Source: Dactylis glomerata (taxonomy: Eukaryota > Streptophyta > Magnoliopsida > Poales > Poaceae). From it: a DNA stretch of 64,000 nucleotides. The position numbers and the translations under genes are program-made. Location: positions 310,001 through 374,000 of the forward strand of contig QXEO01001868.1 of NCBI GenBank assembly GCA_007115705.1, written 5' to 3'. Under the pieces are notes generated by a model. It was not told the DNA's origin and did no database searches. It worked only from the letters and a program-made list of their open reading frames with translations. This document shows, piece by piece, positions 10,113 to 21,616 of the stretch; within the stretch, counting starts at the first letter, position 1, and each line of letters opens with the position of its first letter.

Positions 10113-13100
10113 ATGGTGAGTTCCCTCCCCTGATCTGCGGTTCTTGATCCTGATTCAGCTAGCAATTCGATCTTGTTCTGTTTCCTGCCGGTGCTGATTT
10201 TGTTATGACATGCAGGAGGGCGGAGTGCGGGCGGCGGAGCGGTGGGAGGGGTACGTGGACTGGAGGAACCGGCCGGCGGTGAAGGGCCGGCACGGCGGCA
10301 TGGTCGCCGCCTCCTTCGTGCTCGGTAAGTAAAATTCAAGCTTTCTCACTCGACGATGCATGCTCTGCTTAGCTTTCCTTCTAGATTCTCCCGGAACCAT
10401 CTCGGCTGCGTTGAGCCGGACGAGGTAGTGGGCCGGCGGGACAGAGCACGATCAGGAATATATAGGATACTTGGCACACTGCATGCATCACGGTCCATCC
10501 TCTCCTTCTCAGCCCCCACACCACACCACACGGTCCACGCCCTCCCTTTCGTCCCCTTCCTTTCCCTTGTCCGATCTGGCTGCTTTCAGACTCTTCTTCC
10601 TCTGTCTTCCTGCTGGGGCTCCATCTCCATTTTCACATATTCTCCCTAGCTTGTTTTCCACCTCTCTTTCTCTTCTTCGCAGCCCGTGCGTTTCCATCAG
10701 TGTTCGTGCAACTTGGGAAAGAATTGGGGCGCCTTTGGCCTCCCAATTGCAACTTTGCGATGCAAGAGGGCTGGCCAACTTGCGCAAAACTACAGTGGTA
10801 TTTCCATGGCCCTTTCGCCTGAGCCTCCGCATCCAGCCTCTCTCCAATGCGAGGCCCTGTTCCGGCACTGTGCCGAGACGGCGATCGTTCTAGAAGCCTC
10901 GCTTTCGGCTTTCCACTTGGGTTTCCGCGAGAGAAAGAGAGAAACAGACGGGAGGGAGGGGCCCTCTTCTCTGCTTGTGTGGAGGAGAAGCTTGCCGGCC
11001 TGTGATCGAGCCGGAGGCCCTCTCTGTTTCTTTCCTTTGGTGGTTGAGGACGATCGATCGAGAGAGGAAGGAAAGGAAAGGAAAGAAATGAAATGATGGC
11101 GTCAGAAAGTTTTTCCCCTTTTTACCCGGAGCCGTCCAAAAACGGGCGCATTAAAACCCGGCACGAATCGCAAGGCGATCGCGCAGATTGGCCGGCGCGC
11201 GTCGGGAAATGGCACGCGTGTTATGCGGGGCGTTATGTCAGTTACTCGCCGCGCGCGTAAGCCGCTCGCGTATGCTAATTTTGTAAAGTTGAAAAAACGG
11301 GCTGCTTTAACTGCAACACAACTTGCCCGTTCTTGTGTGCTAATCTGAAGTTAATCAAGGTGTAATCTGGAAATGACGACGAATGTTTCTGTGCAGTCGC
11401 GGAGGTGCTGGAGAACCTTGCGTTCCTGGCGAACGCGAGCAACCTGGTGACGTACCTGATGAACTCGATGCACTACACGCCGGCGCAGTCGGCGACGACG
11501 GTGACCAACTTCATGGGCACGGCCTTCCTGCTCGCCCTCCTCGGCGGCTTCCTCTCCGACGCCGTCTGCACCACCTACGCCGTCTACCTCGCCAGCGCCT
11601 TCGTCGAGTTCATGGTACGTACGCCCAAAATCCTACTCTCGCTCCAGTCCAGCACCGGTTGCCCGTTTCTGTTTTATGAATTCGCGTCATGGTGGTATTA
11701 CGTGTTCCAGTGCAGTGTTAGCCGTCCGTTTCTGTTTTATTTATTTTAAGGAGTTATATAAATTTTCTATGTAGTGCACCGATCGACCGAAATAGAAATA
11801 CTCGCGTGTGCTATTCTCTAGACCTATGTGTGTCTATGTATCAGGGGTAGACGTGTCTGGATATACGTAGATATAATCATATTGTCCTTATCATATCTCC
11901 AACCTGGCGTAGATAGGGATATATACGCCCGAATATTCCGTCCAGCTGTGCCGCCACGTAGGTCGACCCATTGACTTTCTGCTTTTGCCTTTTCCCCTGG
12001 CGCCCGATTTTGCACACGTCTGGTAAGTAGGACGTGTTTGACCGGCGAGGCCATCTGCCTGGAATCTCTGATGATCGGCTGCCGAAAGGGTTTTTGCGTT
12101 GTTAATTAATTAACGACGATGGATGGATCCAGCACTAACGGCATGATTAAGCTGCCCGAAGTGGCGACACCTGTCCGAAGATAACCACGCTCTCTCACCA
12201 GATTTAAAACCGCGTCGCGTCAAATGACGATCTAGAGATTGATATGATCCCCAACACGTGGGGCGCACTTGCACTTGGCGGTACAGCTTGTCCTGAATTT
12301 TTAGTTGTTAATTTGCCAGGAGAATCGGCCCGGGCTGGGCCTACACGGCGCTCTTTTTCGCCACTGGTTTCTTCAGTCCATCTGAATCTTCTTACGTGCA
12401 GTGGCTGCTGCTGCTGCATGCGCCACAGACGGAGATCAATTGGAGCGCGTAGTTTCCCTGGGATCTGGGTTAAGTGCGAAAAACGAGAGGCCAGTGATAC
12501 GGCTCAGGAACGTACTTACGGGATGCATGGGCATCAGGAACAGATAGCCTGGGTCAAAGGGAATTGCGTGGTCTGATGGATGGACTGAGCTTGATATGTA
12601 CTGTGACAGCATGAACGAACTAGGCTAGCTAATCGACGGGCATGATGGGCTTGCTTTGGCCTGCGCTCTCCCGCGCGCGCGTCTACGTACTTTGGTATGG
12701 GCATATGGTGGTCGATCGAGGTATCTATCTATAGAGACGTGCGTGGTGGATCACGTGGGTCGGCGATGCAAGTTGAGCTTGATTGCGCCGGAGAAAACGA
12801 GAAGGTCACCGTGCGCTGTAGGGAATGTTTCCATGGTTCGTGTTTAGCCTTTCCAGCCATGTCTAGTCGTCGGTTACATCACTACCGGGATCCATATCGT
12901 AACGCTGTTTAGTTTTTTCCCAAACCAAACCAACCACCCAACTCCGCCGCCGGAATCGAACAAAACAAAGCCGCCCGCCCTGCGGCGCCGCTTTCCGATC
13001 ATGTCGCCCTCGCCGGTGGTGCCCCCAGGGCAGTGCACTTGTGCGCGGATGCGCGATCTCGTTCCCACACACACACGGCTGCTTAGCCAATCCGCCGCCG

Positions 13101-16100
13101 GCCGCGGTTGGCGGAAGAATCTCGCCCTAATTAACCACTCGCTCGTGCATCCCGGTTTACCGCCGATCGCACAAAGATCTTCTTCGCCTCTACGAGGATG
13201 CCACGAGTGGAACGATCCTTAACTGGACGGCCACCCACCACTACACGCTGAAGCACTTCCAGTTGTAGCTAGCTAGCATCTGTCTACCTTGTTGGGCTCT
13301 TTCTGTTGCCCGAATCGGAAAAGGAGAGAAAGCCGTTAGGATAAATGGATGGACACGCAAACCCCTCAGCAACTTGCACAGCTTTTGCTTGCCGGACCTG
13401 TGCCTGACTGTCTATGTTGATCTCACTTCACCGAAGAATCCTATCAGTAGTTCGTGCTGGAGTTTTGTCCTTGCGCCTCGTGCACGTACACACGTCTGGA
13501 CGCGCAAAGTGACATCCGAGCTCTCGCAATAATGTGTCCCTGGATTCTAGCAGAAATCTGTTGAGGTCTTGAGGATTGTGTACCCATAATCCCCAGCCGG
13601 GCAACGACAGGATCGTAGCAAGTTGCCGCGCGCGAGCTCACCACGATAGCCGGCGTATCTCCCGGTGGGGCAGGGCAGATCACCGACGACGGCCAACTTG
13701 CGTATCAGTGACAGTGGTACCTTCTCTCGTATCGGCGTCAGGCTTGGCCGGAGGATCTCGATCAGATTGGGACAAATGATGAGCCGGAGAGAGCGACCGT
13801 ACGTCCCGCCCGCTGAGTCGATTCAATCACCCTCCCCAGCTCTGGAGTTCTCTCTCTCGGTGTTTTCTCACCTCTTGGCGTACGACGAGTCACACTCAAA
13901 CAAACGCTCACGGCATGAAAAGAACCCACACGAACAAACATGAGGCCATCAACAAATTAACCCCATAACAACAGCCATCTGGAAATTGCCCATTGCCACC
14001 GTCCGTACGGCGCCACTTGTTCGTATTGCGTGATGGGCTAATTATGGGGTGGTGGCGTTTTGGCACCCGGGAGCATATATATATATGCTACCGGTTTTTG
14101 AAATCTGTGTTAAACGAAATTTTAAAATATACGCAAAACATAAAATATTCAGTTTTCCGCAAAACTTGGCGCGTGCACATAGAAAGTCGAGATGTATGTG
14201 TTAAATTTTTGTTCAGAATTCCGCTTTAACGTTTTGAAAATGTTTTTTTAGTGGTGGGTGCATATGCTCCAATGTCCCGAATCGAATTTCCCTGATTATG
14301 GCAACTATGTTTTGAATTATAAGATGTTTTGGATATTTCAATGCGGATTACTGCTTCTGTTTTGATGAACAATACACACGTGTATTCTAAGACAAATTTT
14401 GACCCAAAAAATTGAGCAACGTCTTGATTATATTGTACGTAATTAGACACACGTCTAGCTACCACCTTCGGTCCAAATCAATTGTCTTAAGTTAGGAGTG
14501 CACTTGTACGAGACAATAGTACATGACTACGCCAATTAATTAGAGCCAAAGGAATTTTTTTAAAAAAGCCAAAGGGTCACTTGTACGTACTTAAGTACAT
14601 GACAATAGTACATGACTACATAGCATCTTATAATTCGAAATGATACCGTTGTACACTTGTACGTACTTAAGTAGGTCGCATGTCCAAAGCAACAGTACTA
14701 GCAGTCAGATATGGACGCCTAGTTTGAGAATCACACTCTAGAAGCCTACTTTGCCCTGCTTTAGGTTATTTATAGTGGAGAGTAACATAAGGTACTCCCT
14801 CCGTCCCGATGTATAGGTTTTGCGCGTGTCCCTAGATTGTCATTTTGATCAATATAATATAAGTTACTACCTTATGTTACTACCTTATAGGTCTTGCGGA
14901 GTAGTAACGTGCACATGTTACTACTTTATATTACTACCTTTATAGTGGGTAGTATTATAGTTTTAGTAACATAGAATACCATATTTATTACTTTTTAGAG
15001 TCATTTTGCATTGAAATGTGTGATGTGATGGTAACATAGCTAGTTACCACTACACTCTCTTTCTTCAATTAATAACATGCCATGTCATCAAAATGCTTAG
15101 TTGGCATTGCATGTTGTTGATGTTACTACCTATGTTACTCTCCACTATGAGTAGTCTTGTTATGACCACAAGATCCACATCGATCACATGCCAACACTTT
15201 GACCATAATAAAGTCAGCCTCACCAAATATTTCGGAACTAGACATTGCTGTCCTTTGCACACGGTCTAGCTTGGCCATGCATTCTTTAGTCAAGGTTGAC
15301 AAAACCTAGACAGCAAATTATTATGGGCGACGACTCAACGGGATGGCCACCCCCATCGCCACAAGTCAAATAGCTGCATTTAGCTGCAGTGGGTCGGTGT
15401 GAATTGTGATCCTCTCCTCTGCTTTAGCACCACCCAGATCGATCACGGGCCATGGCGAGAGCCAAGCATAGCGGGCCAGAGCAAAGCGACGTAGCGCACG
15501 GGCGGCTGGCCGTGGCCGGGCACAAGTAGCACGGCGGCCACTTGCCTAGTCGCTGAGCTTTATCGCTTTCTCGATTGCTTGATAAGTTTGTGTTTGCCAA
15601 ACCTTTCGACATGATCACTTGAGCTGCTGTTCTGAATATGGCAAGTGGAGTTCCGTGTAATCATGCCGTACCAATGCAAGTAGACTAGTACTTCGTGTGA
15701 GCAATGTTTTAAGATATTTTTTTTATATACTCAGGCCATAAATTTGGTCGTGCTAATTCTCAACGGATCGACTCTCAAACCACTGAATAGCGTCGTGACT
15801 TTTGTTGTTCTCATAGTGTTATATATTCTGATGGCAATGGGTACCCATTACCCGCTTACCGAGTGGGTTTTTACCCATTAGGGTGAGAGTATGGTAGAAA
15901 ACCTAAACCCATGGATATGCAAATGGTAAAATATCTCTACCCAATGGGTATAGTGGGTGCGGGTATAATAATGCATAACCCACGCCCACATATCAACCTA
16001 CCCGACTATCCTAGAATATGACATGTGGGTCCTTCTTAATAATAGAATTTTCCAATAAAAATATCCATAAAATCTAGTCTAACCTACCTTTTTGACTCTC

Positions 16101-19100
16101 TAACTTTTTGCGTCCGAATTAAAGAGCCAAATTAAACACCATATCTTTTCCCCTCCCGAGGTCCCCAAATTCTTCTTCTTTCGCTATACCGTAACGCACT
16201 TTTGTTATGACTGAAATTTTAACTAAATATGTGTGCTATTTTGTTGAATGAATGATATATATATCTTGATAGTTTACTTATATGTTGTGATATTATATTT
16301 TCTTGTTTTGTTGTTCTTGGGTGGGTATTACCCACGGGTTTTTTTACCCGGACGGGTGTGGGTATGGGACAAAATATATACCCACGTGCGGGTGCGGGTG
16401 CGGGTGCGGGTAGTGGGTAAGATTTTAGGGCATGGGTGCGGGTTTGGTTAGGCTATACCCGCACCCAATGAGGGCGGGTGCCATCGGGAGTTATACATGG
16501 AAAAAAAAAACTAGACTGGTGAAGTTGCTTCGTGATTCATGCTAACCTAAGAATTGTACATGAGCTACAACTTGGGACTAGGTTGAAACTAAAATTTATG
16601 TGATGTCACCAGATTGATATTTAGTTAAATCCAACTCAACTAAGACCTAGGCTTGCCCTTTTCAGATTTACCAAAAGTCAATTTTCATGCGGTCAAAGAA
16701 TGACATGTGAATATTTTTTTTTTTGAAACGGGGGCAAAAGAATTGCCCCAATCTATTGATTGAGAAGAAGAGAACTTTCTAATTTATTAACGAAAAACCG
16801 AGAAAAACCGTTACAATAAAATCAAACACATCCAAAGCATCAACTTCCCGACCAACTATACAAAACAACAATGCCTCTCAATAGACCAACTAGACAAAAC
16901 AACAATACCTCTCAACCGACTATCATTGTAAACCGACGACACATGGAACACGATGCCACAAAGGAGATTCACATAACGGACATGTGAACACTTCATATCT
17001 CATCAAAGGTCGAATTTTGAAATGTAATTTACATGTATAAGTAGGTGTTAACACGTATATGCATATGTTTGTCAACAAGTATATACATGTAACTCTAGTG
17101 TTATACATGGAAACGGTCTTCGCAGCGTGAGGTGCTGCTTTGCTCGCGTGCTTCGAGGCTTGGTGGTCAACGGCGGCGAGGTGCGGCACGAGCCCTCTCT
17201 CGGAGGGGAGGTCTTCCGGGCGAAAGCTTTGCTCTGACCCTCGAGTCGGTGCCGATGATGGCAGCGTCTATGGACGTCGTATCCCTTCTTGGAGGCATCA
17301 TCGTGGATTTTCTCTTCCGATGGTGGCTTAGTCTCTTCGGGTGAAAACCCAAGCTTCGGTCAGCTGGAGCGGGTGACGACGGCTTCAGCGTCGCATCCCT
17401 CTTGTGGGCGTCGTCTTGGAGAGTCAGCTTTGGCGGTTGTGCGTGACATCTCCTTCGTTGGGGTCGGTGGATGTCGGGGCAGCGGCCCCGGATGGCGGAT
17501 GTGCGTCGAGGCGGCGGCCTCGGGATTCATGGTGTGCAGTTGCTTCATGAGGCAGAGCAGTTGCTTGCATGACTTGGGTGATTGTATTGGATCGCTAGTG
17601 CGACGAGACCGTCGGCTCGGTTGACGCTGTCTTAGAGGAGGCAGCTTGACTTTTAGGCCGGGGCGGCGGCCCCGGATGTTGGTGCGGCGGCCGTGGTCTA
17701 CGAGCAGTTTGCCCTGTGTAGCTTGGGCTGCGGGTGGCTGGGTCGTGCGGCGTTGCGGCTCAAGCTCGAGCGGTCATACGTCGAGACGGCGGTCCCGGAA
17801 GGTGGTGTTGGTGGTCTGCCGGGCGTGGTAGAGCAGTTGGATATCGGGGCGACGGCTCCGAAGGATCTTAGTGCTGAGTGTATCGAGACGGTTGTCCCGA
17901 TGTTGGTTGTCGGCGTCGTTTGGCGCAGCTCTTCTGGGGGGTTGACTTCTTCATCTTCGTTGGAGCGTCCCATGTTTGCTCCTCCCATAGCATACATGGC
18001 GTCTTCTCTCCGGCTTTGGTACGAGGTCGTCTCGTCTTGGTTGAGTGGTGTTGTGTGGGCTTTGCCCGGTTGTATCGGTTTTAGCCCAGTTTCATGTTAA
18101 TTAACCGGGTAACTCTCTTCTTCTTAATTAATTGAAAAGGCAAAGCTTTTGCCTCGTTTCAAAAAAAAAACTCTAGTTGTTTCGAGTACTCGCTGACTGA
18201 TGGAAGGGATTTTTTTTTACGATATACAAAACAATCGGCTGTCAAGTAGAGCAAAAGTGATGTTTAATTGTTTTCTGTGAAGAATTAGCAAATGGCATTA
18301 CATATTTTTTTTGGAGGAAATGACAATGAAAAGTAATTATCCTCAGCCCAAAACATATGTTTTCTGTGAAGCATACTGTACTCTCTCCAGTCGGATATAA
18401 GTGTCGGTGATTTTGTACTAATTTAGTATATAGTTTGTACTAAATCACTGGCACTTATTTCTAATGGGAACGAGTATTTGTTTGAACGAAGCCCACTAAT
18501 TTTTCACTATGACATTTTCTTTTCGTCTGGTGCATCTCTGAATCGAAATCAAAGCTGATGTCTGAATCTGTTGCAATGGCGTGCAGGGCTTGGTGATCCT
18601 GACGATCCAGGCGCGGTCATCGTCCCTGATGCCACCAGTGTGCACCAAGGTGGCCGGCGCGGCGCCGTGCGAGCCAGTGTCCGGGAGCAAGAAGGCGATG
18701 CTGTTCGTGGGGCTGTACCTGACGGCGCTGGGCATTGGGGGCATCAAGGGCTCCCTGCCGTCGCACGGAGCTGAGCAGTTCGACGAGCAAACGCCGCGGG
18801 GCCGCAAGGGCCGCTCCACCTTCTTCAACTACTTCGTCTTCTGCCTCTCCTGCGGCGCGCTCATCGCCGTCACCTTCGCCGTGTGGGTGGAGGACAACAA
18901 GGGGTGGCAGTGGGGGTTCGGCATCTCCACCATCGCCATCCTGCTCTCCATCCCGGTCTTCGCCGCCGGTTCTAGGTTCTACCGCAGCAAGGTGCCCACG
19001 GGCAGCCCGCTAGTCACCATCGGCAAGGTCCTGTTCGCGGCGGCGCTCGCGCGCCGCGGCGGCACGCCGAGCGCCAGCAACGGTGCCGTCATCGACCGCG

Positions 19101-20011
19101 CGCCCAGCCCGACGGGGAGCACCGAGTTGAAGGAGTACTGCAAGTCCGGGGAGGCGTGCGCCGACGAGGCGACTGAGCCGTCCCAGGAGCTGAGTGTCCT
19201 GAACCGCGCGGTGCAGTGCCAGCCGCGGCACAGGGCTCTGGCGTGCACGGTGCAGGAGGTGGAGGATGTCAAGATCGTGCTCATGGTGCTCCCCATCTTC
19301 CTCGCCACCATCATGCTCAACTGCTGCCTGGCCCAGCTCACGACCTTCTCCGTGGAGCAGGCGGCGAGCATGGACACGCGCCTTGGGAAGCTCAAGGTGC
19401 CCGCAGCGTCTCTCCCAGTGTTCCCTGTCACGTTCATCATGCTTCTGGCGCCCATCTACGACCACCTGATCATCCCGTTCGCGCGCCGCGCGACGGGGAC
19501 GGAGATGGGCATCAGCCACCTCCAGCGCATCGGCACGGGCCTGGTGCTCTCCATCGTGGCGATGGCCGTGGCCGCCGTCGTCGAGGTGAAGCGCAAGAAC
19601 GTCGCTGTCAACGCCGGCATGGTCGACTCCCACGCGCCGCTGCCCATCTCCTTCTTCTGGATCGCCTTCCAGTACCTCTTCCTCGGGTCGGCGGACCTGT
19701 TCACGCTGGCGGGCCTGCTGGAGTTCTTCTTCAGCGAGGCGCCGCCGCGGATGCGGTCGCTGGCCACGTCGCTGTCGTGGGCGTCGCTCGCGCTGGGGTA
19801 CTACCTCAGCTCGGTGCTCGTGACCATCGTGAACAGCGCCACCGGGCGCGGCGGCGGGCACCGGCCGTGGCTGGAGGGGGCGAGCCTCAACCACTACCAC
19901 CTCGAGCGCTTCTACTGGCTCATGTGCGCGCTCAGCGCCATCAACTACCTCTTCTTCCTCGTCCTGGCCATCCGGTACAAGTACAGAAACGCTGGGGTCA
20001 TCAAGGGGTGA
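10113..20011 (+). CDS. NRT1/PTR family (NPF4-type) transporter, complete, 4 exons
   Basis: Exons are 10113-10115, 10216-10324, 11397-11614 and 18587-20011; they join in frame to 584 aa, the usual NPF length. The product is a 12-helix major-facilitator membrane protein. Diagnostic blocks are RWEGYVDWRNRPAVKGRHGG at the N-terminus, LENLAFLANASNLVTYLMN in helix 1, NFMGTAFLLALLGGFLSDA, then GIGGIKGSLPSHGAEQFDEQ, RSTFFNYFVFCLSCGALIAV and SLSWASLALGYYLSSVLVTI. A hydrophilic central loop lies at about residues 235-320. These features match the NPF4 clade, whose studied Arabidopsis members import nitrate or abscisic acid; the substrate here is inference. Where proton-coupled relatives have ExxER, this protein has EVLEN, so the basic residue is lost, as in NPF4 relatives. 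The first coding exon is only the ATG. The 6,972-base last intron is full of transposons. Nitrate versus hormone specificity cannot be read from sequence. Confidence 0.93.
11615..14056 (+). other. first part of NPF intron 3, no feature
   Basis: Moderately GC-rich intron sequence with several short open frames on both strands, none with a recognisable motif. No transposon end was found before about 14.06 kb. Confidence 0.4.
14057..14282. mobile_element. MITE in NPF intron 3
   Basis: The left end tttggcacccgggagcatat is mirrored by the right end gggtgcatatgctccaatgt followed by cccga, giving imperfect terminal inverted repeats of about 25 bases around an AT-rich core. It has the same general end type as the elements at 4.9 and 8.7 kb. 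Confidence 0.6.
14772..15148. mobile_element. Tourist-like MITE (ATAGTGGAGAGTAACATA ends)
   Basis: Perfect 18-bp terminal inverted repeats: atagtggagagtaacata at 14772-14789 and its complement at 15131-15148. The interior repeats ttactacctta-type motifs, as in common grass Tourist elements. It contains a nested Stowaway (14794-14901). Confidence 0.75.
14794..14901. mobile_element. Stowaway MITE nested in the Tourist element
   Basis: CTCCCTCCGTCCC at the left and a diverged GCGGAG end at the right, with TA on both sides (14792-14793 and 14902-14903). Its interior includes ttactacctta sequence like the host element, so the right boundary is less sure. Confidence 0.5.
15149..15825 (+). other. 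NPF intron 3, nothing recognised
   Basis: No transposon end, RNA gene or splice-compatible exon identified in this stretch. Confidence 0.4.
15826..16489. mobile_element. hAT (Ac/Ds-type) non-autonomous element, 664 bp
   Basis: Ends TTCTGATGGCA and its complement TGCCATCGGGA are flanked by an 8-bp duplication, gttatata (15818-15825) and gttataca (16490-16497), with one mismatch. Both subterminal regions are dense in GGGTA, GGGT and TACCC motifs, including a gcgggt-type run of four hexamers near 16385-16410, typical of transposase-binding subterminal repeats in this group. No transposase is encoded. Confidence 0.8.
16712..16978 (-). mobile_element. 5'-truncated LINE 3' end
   Basis: Reading the minus strand, the element ends in a poly(A) preceded by a gttttgcccc-type 3' tail characteristic of grass LINEs. 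The 10-bp direct repeat gacatgtgaa flanks it exactly (16702-16711 and 16979-16988), a target-site duplication expected of target-primed reverse transcription. Confidence 0.75.
17100..18168 (+). mobile_element. LINE-derived retroinsertion with poly(A) tail
   Basis: A GC-rich sequence ends in ttaattgaaaaggcaaagct, ttgcctcgtttc and a run of A, the typical 3' tail of grass LINE-related elements. The 9-bp repeat aactctagt lies on both sides (17091-17099 and 18169-18177). Open frames inside (for example 17289-17624) lack reverse-transcriptase motifs, so this is a non-coding or 5' leader-derived copy. Confidence 0.65.
18381..18474. mobile_element. short Stowaway MITE just upstream of NPF exon 4
   Basis: CTCTCTCCAG end, fold-back arms aagtgtcggtgattt and aaatcactggcactt, right end GGGAACGAG, TA on both sides (18379-18380, 18475-18476). 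The same family recurs at 27436-27514. It lies about 110 bases before the exon 4 acceptor. Confidence 0.75.
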
Positions 20012-21616
20012 TGTAGTTTGTAATGTAGGATGCTGGGGTATGCCGTATGTAGGTGGTCTGATATTATATGGCAAAGGTAAATGGAGGTTAATTTTAGAAT
20101 GTTGTTAATTTGGGCTGGGGGTTCTGAAGCTTGTTCATTGTTGTGGATTTGGTTGGATGGCTAGCTGAAGAAGAAACTCCATCGGAGTTTGGCGTGGCAG
20201 GCAACTATGGACATATTTTCCGGCTGATTAAAGCATCATCAAGAAGGCAATCACAGTCTCCATTATAGAGAGATAATTTAGTACACATACAGAGATAAAA
20301 TCTCCTCATCTGCGGAATTTCTGACCTAAGCTCATCGATTCCTGACTACATATATGCATGCACTAGTCATTTCTTATACACTTATCCACTAACTACCTGG
20401 TGTGTTCTATATGATGCTATAGTCTTTTTATCTTATAGTGATACGAATAACAAAGTAATAGACTTGTATCTTATAGTGGGTCAAGTGTATAATGATATAA
20501 TACACAATAGTTTGAAGTCCAATTATAGAAAAAATATTTTTGACCACTTTGCTAGTCTTTCTAGTTAGATAAACGGCTTATAGAGATAGAAATATTAGTA
20601 TTGGCTAACACAAATTTATTCGTATACTTAGTCAGTCAGTTCATCACGAAGTCCAATCATACAAATTTATTCGGATACTTAGAAATATTAATATTTTTTA
20701 CCACTTTGCCCGTTCATCACTCAGTCGGTTTCTCGAGCGCAACCTACTCAAACTTACAACTATAGAGTCATTTTTTCACTGCAAACCGACTAATTGATAT
20801 ATATTATATGTTTCTAATGACTTATAATGAATAAACCAATTATATTCTTACAACCCTAGAGATAAGGTGACCACTCATCCGATACTGTATATTTTGTGTG
20901 AAAATCCACCCAATAATCGTTAAAGTACTATGGAAAAGAAAACTCCTCTGGCTTCTGCACCAACACAATGTCAACATAATTGAAGATGCACATAGTCGAA
21001 ATGCAAAAATGGAGAAATATTGGACTGAAAAATGAGGGCATGACCACCTCGACGCAACTAAACCAACTTAGACGCTTTAATTAGCTTTAGTAAATGTATG
21101 ATACCAATATTTAGATAGGTGTAGTTAAATATTTGGTTCAAACTAGTAATATATTTTATTCTATGCCGTCTTAGATTGTAATGTTTATTTGAGAGTAGTT
21201 AAAATATTTAATGTACCATAGTAAATATGTGGTGCATTGTGAATATAATTTTTATTTACCACAGTTGAAATATTTGTTTGTTACAGGGATAAGAAACTAC
21301 TAAAAAATACTTTAGAACAAACATGGGCAAGAAACCAGACTAAAATAAGGGGAAGAAGAATTTTTAATCGAAAATAGAGAGGTTTTTGTTAACTAGAACA
21401 TCAGATAAAGGAAAAAAAAATGGGCCAGCCAGCTCTTGAGAGCGCATCTTGCCTGCTAAAGCGTGGGCTAAATGGGTCGCTCTCGTGGGCGGGCAAGCCC
21501 AGAAATCCACCTGGAATCAGGGCCCAGGAGTCGGCCGAGGCGGCGCGGGCGACGAACCCTAGCGGAGCGGAGAAGCAGCCGCCTACCGCGCGCAGGAGAG
21601 CATCCGAAGAAAGGAG
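20012..21616. other. NPF 3' UTR and intergenic space with local repeats
   Basis: The first few hundred bases are the likely 3' UTR of the transporter gene. From 20.4 to 20.8 kb short direct repeats occur (acaaatttattcg at about 20.61 and 20.66 kb; accactttgc at about 20.54 and 20.70 kb). The rest is AT-rich until a GC-rich promoter-like block from about 21.48 kb. Confidence 0.4.

Noticed and set aside
10356..11096. Frames of 97-140 aa in NPF intron 2
   Set aside because: They span intron sequence between two well-supported exons and have no motif.
17132..18100. Several overlapping frames of 60-135 aa
   Set aside because: They lie inside a LINE-derived insertion defined by a poly(A) tail and target duplication, and none has a reverse-transcriptase motif.
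19216..20016. 266-aa open frame on the plus strand
   Set aside because: Out-of-frame shadow of NPF exon 4, which has full family conservation in the other frame.
19010..20074. 354-aa open frame on the minus strand
   Set aside because: It is the antisense shadow of NPF exon 4; its composition (runs of R, E, H, D) is typical of reading GC-rich coding sequence backwards.
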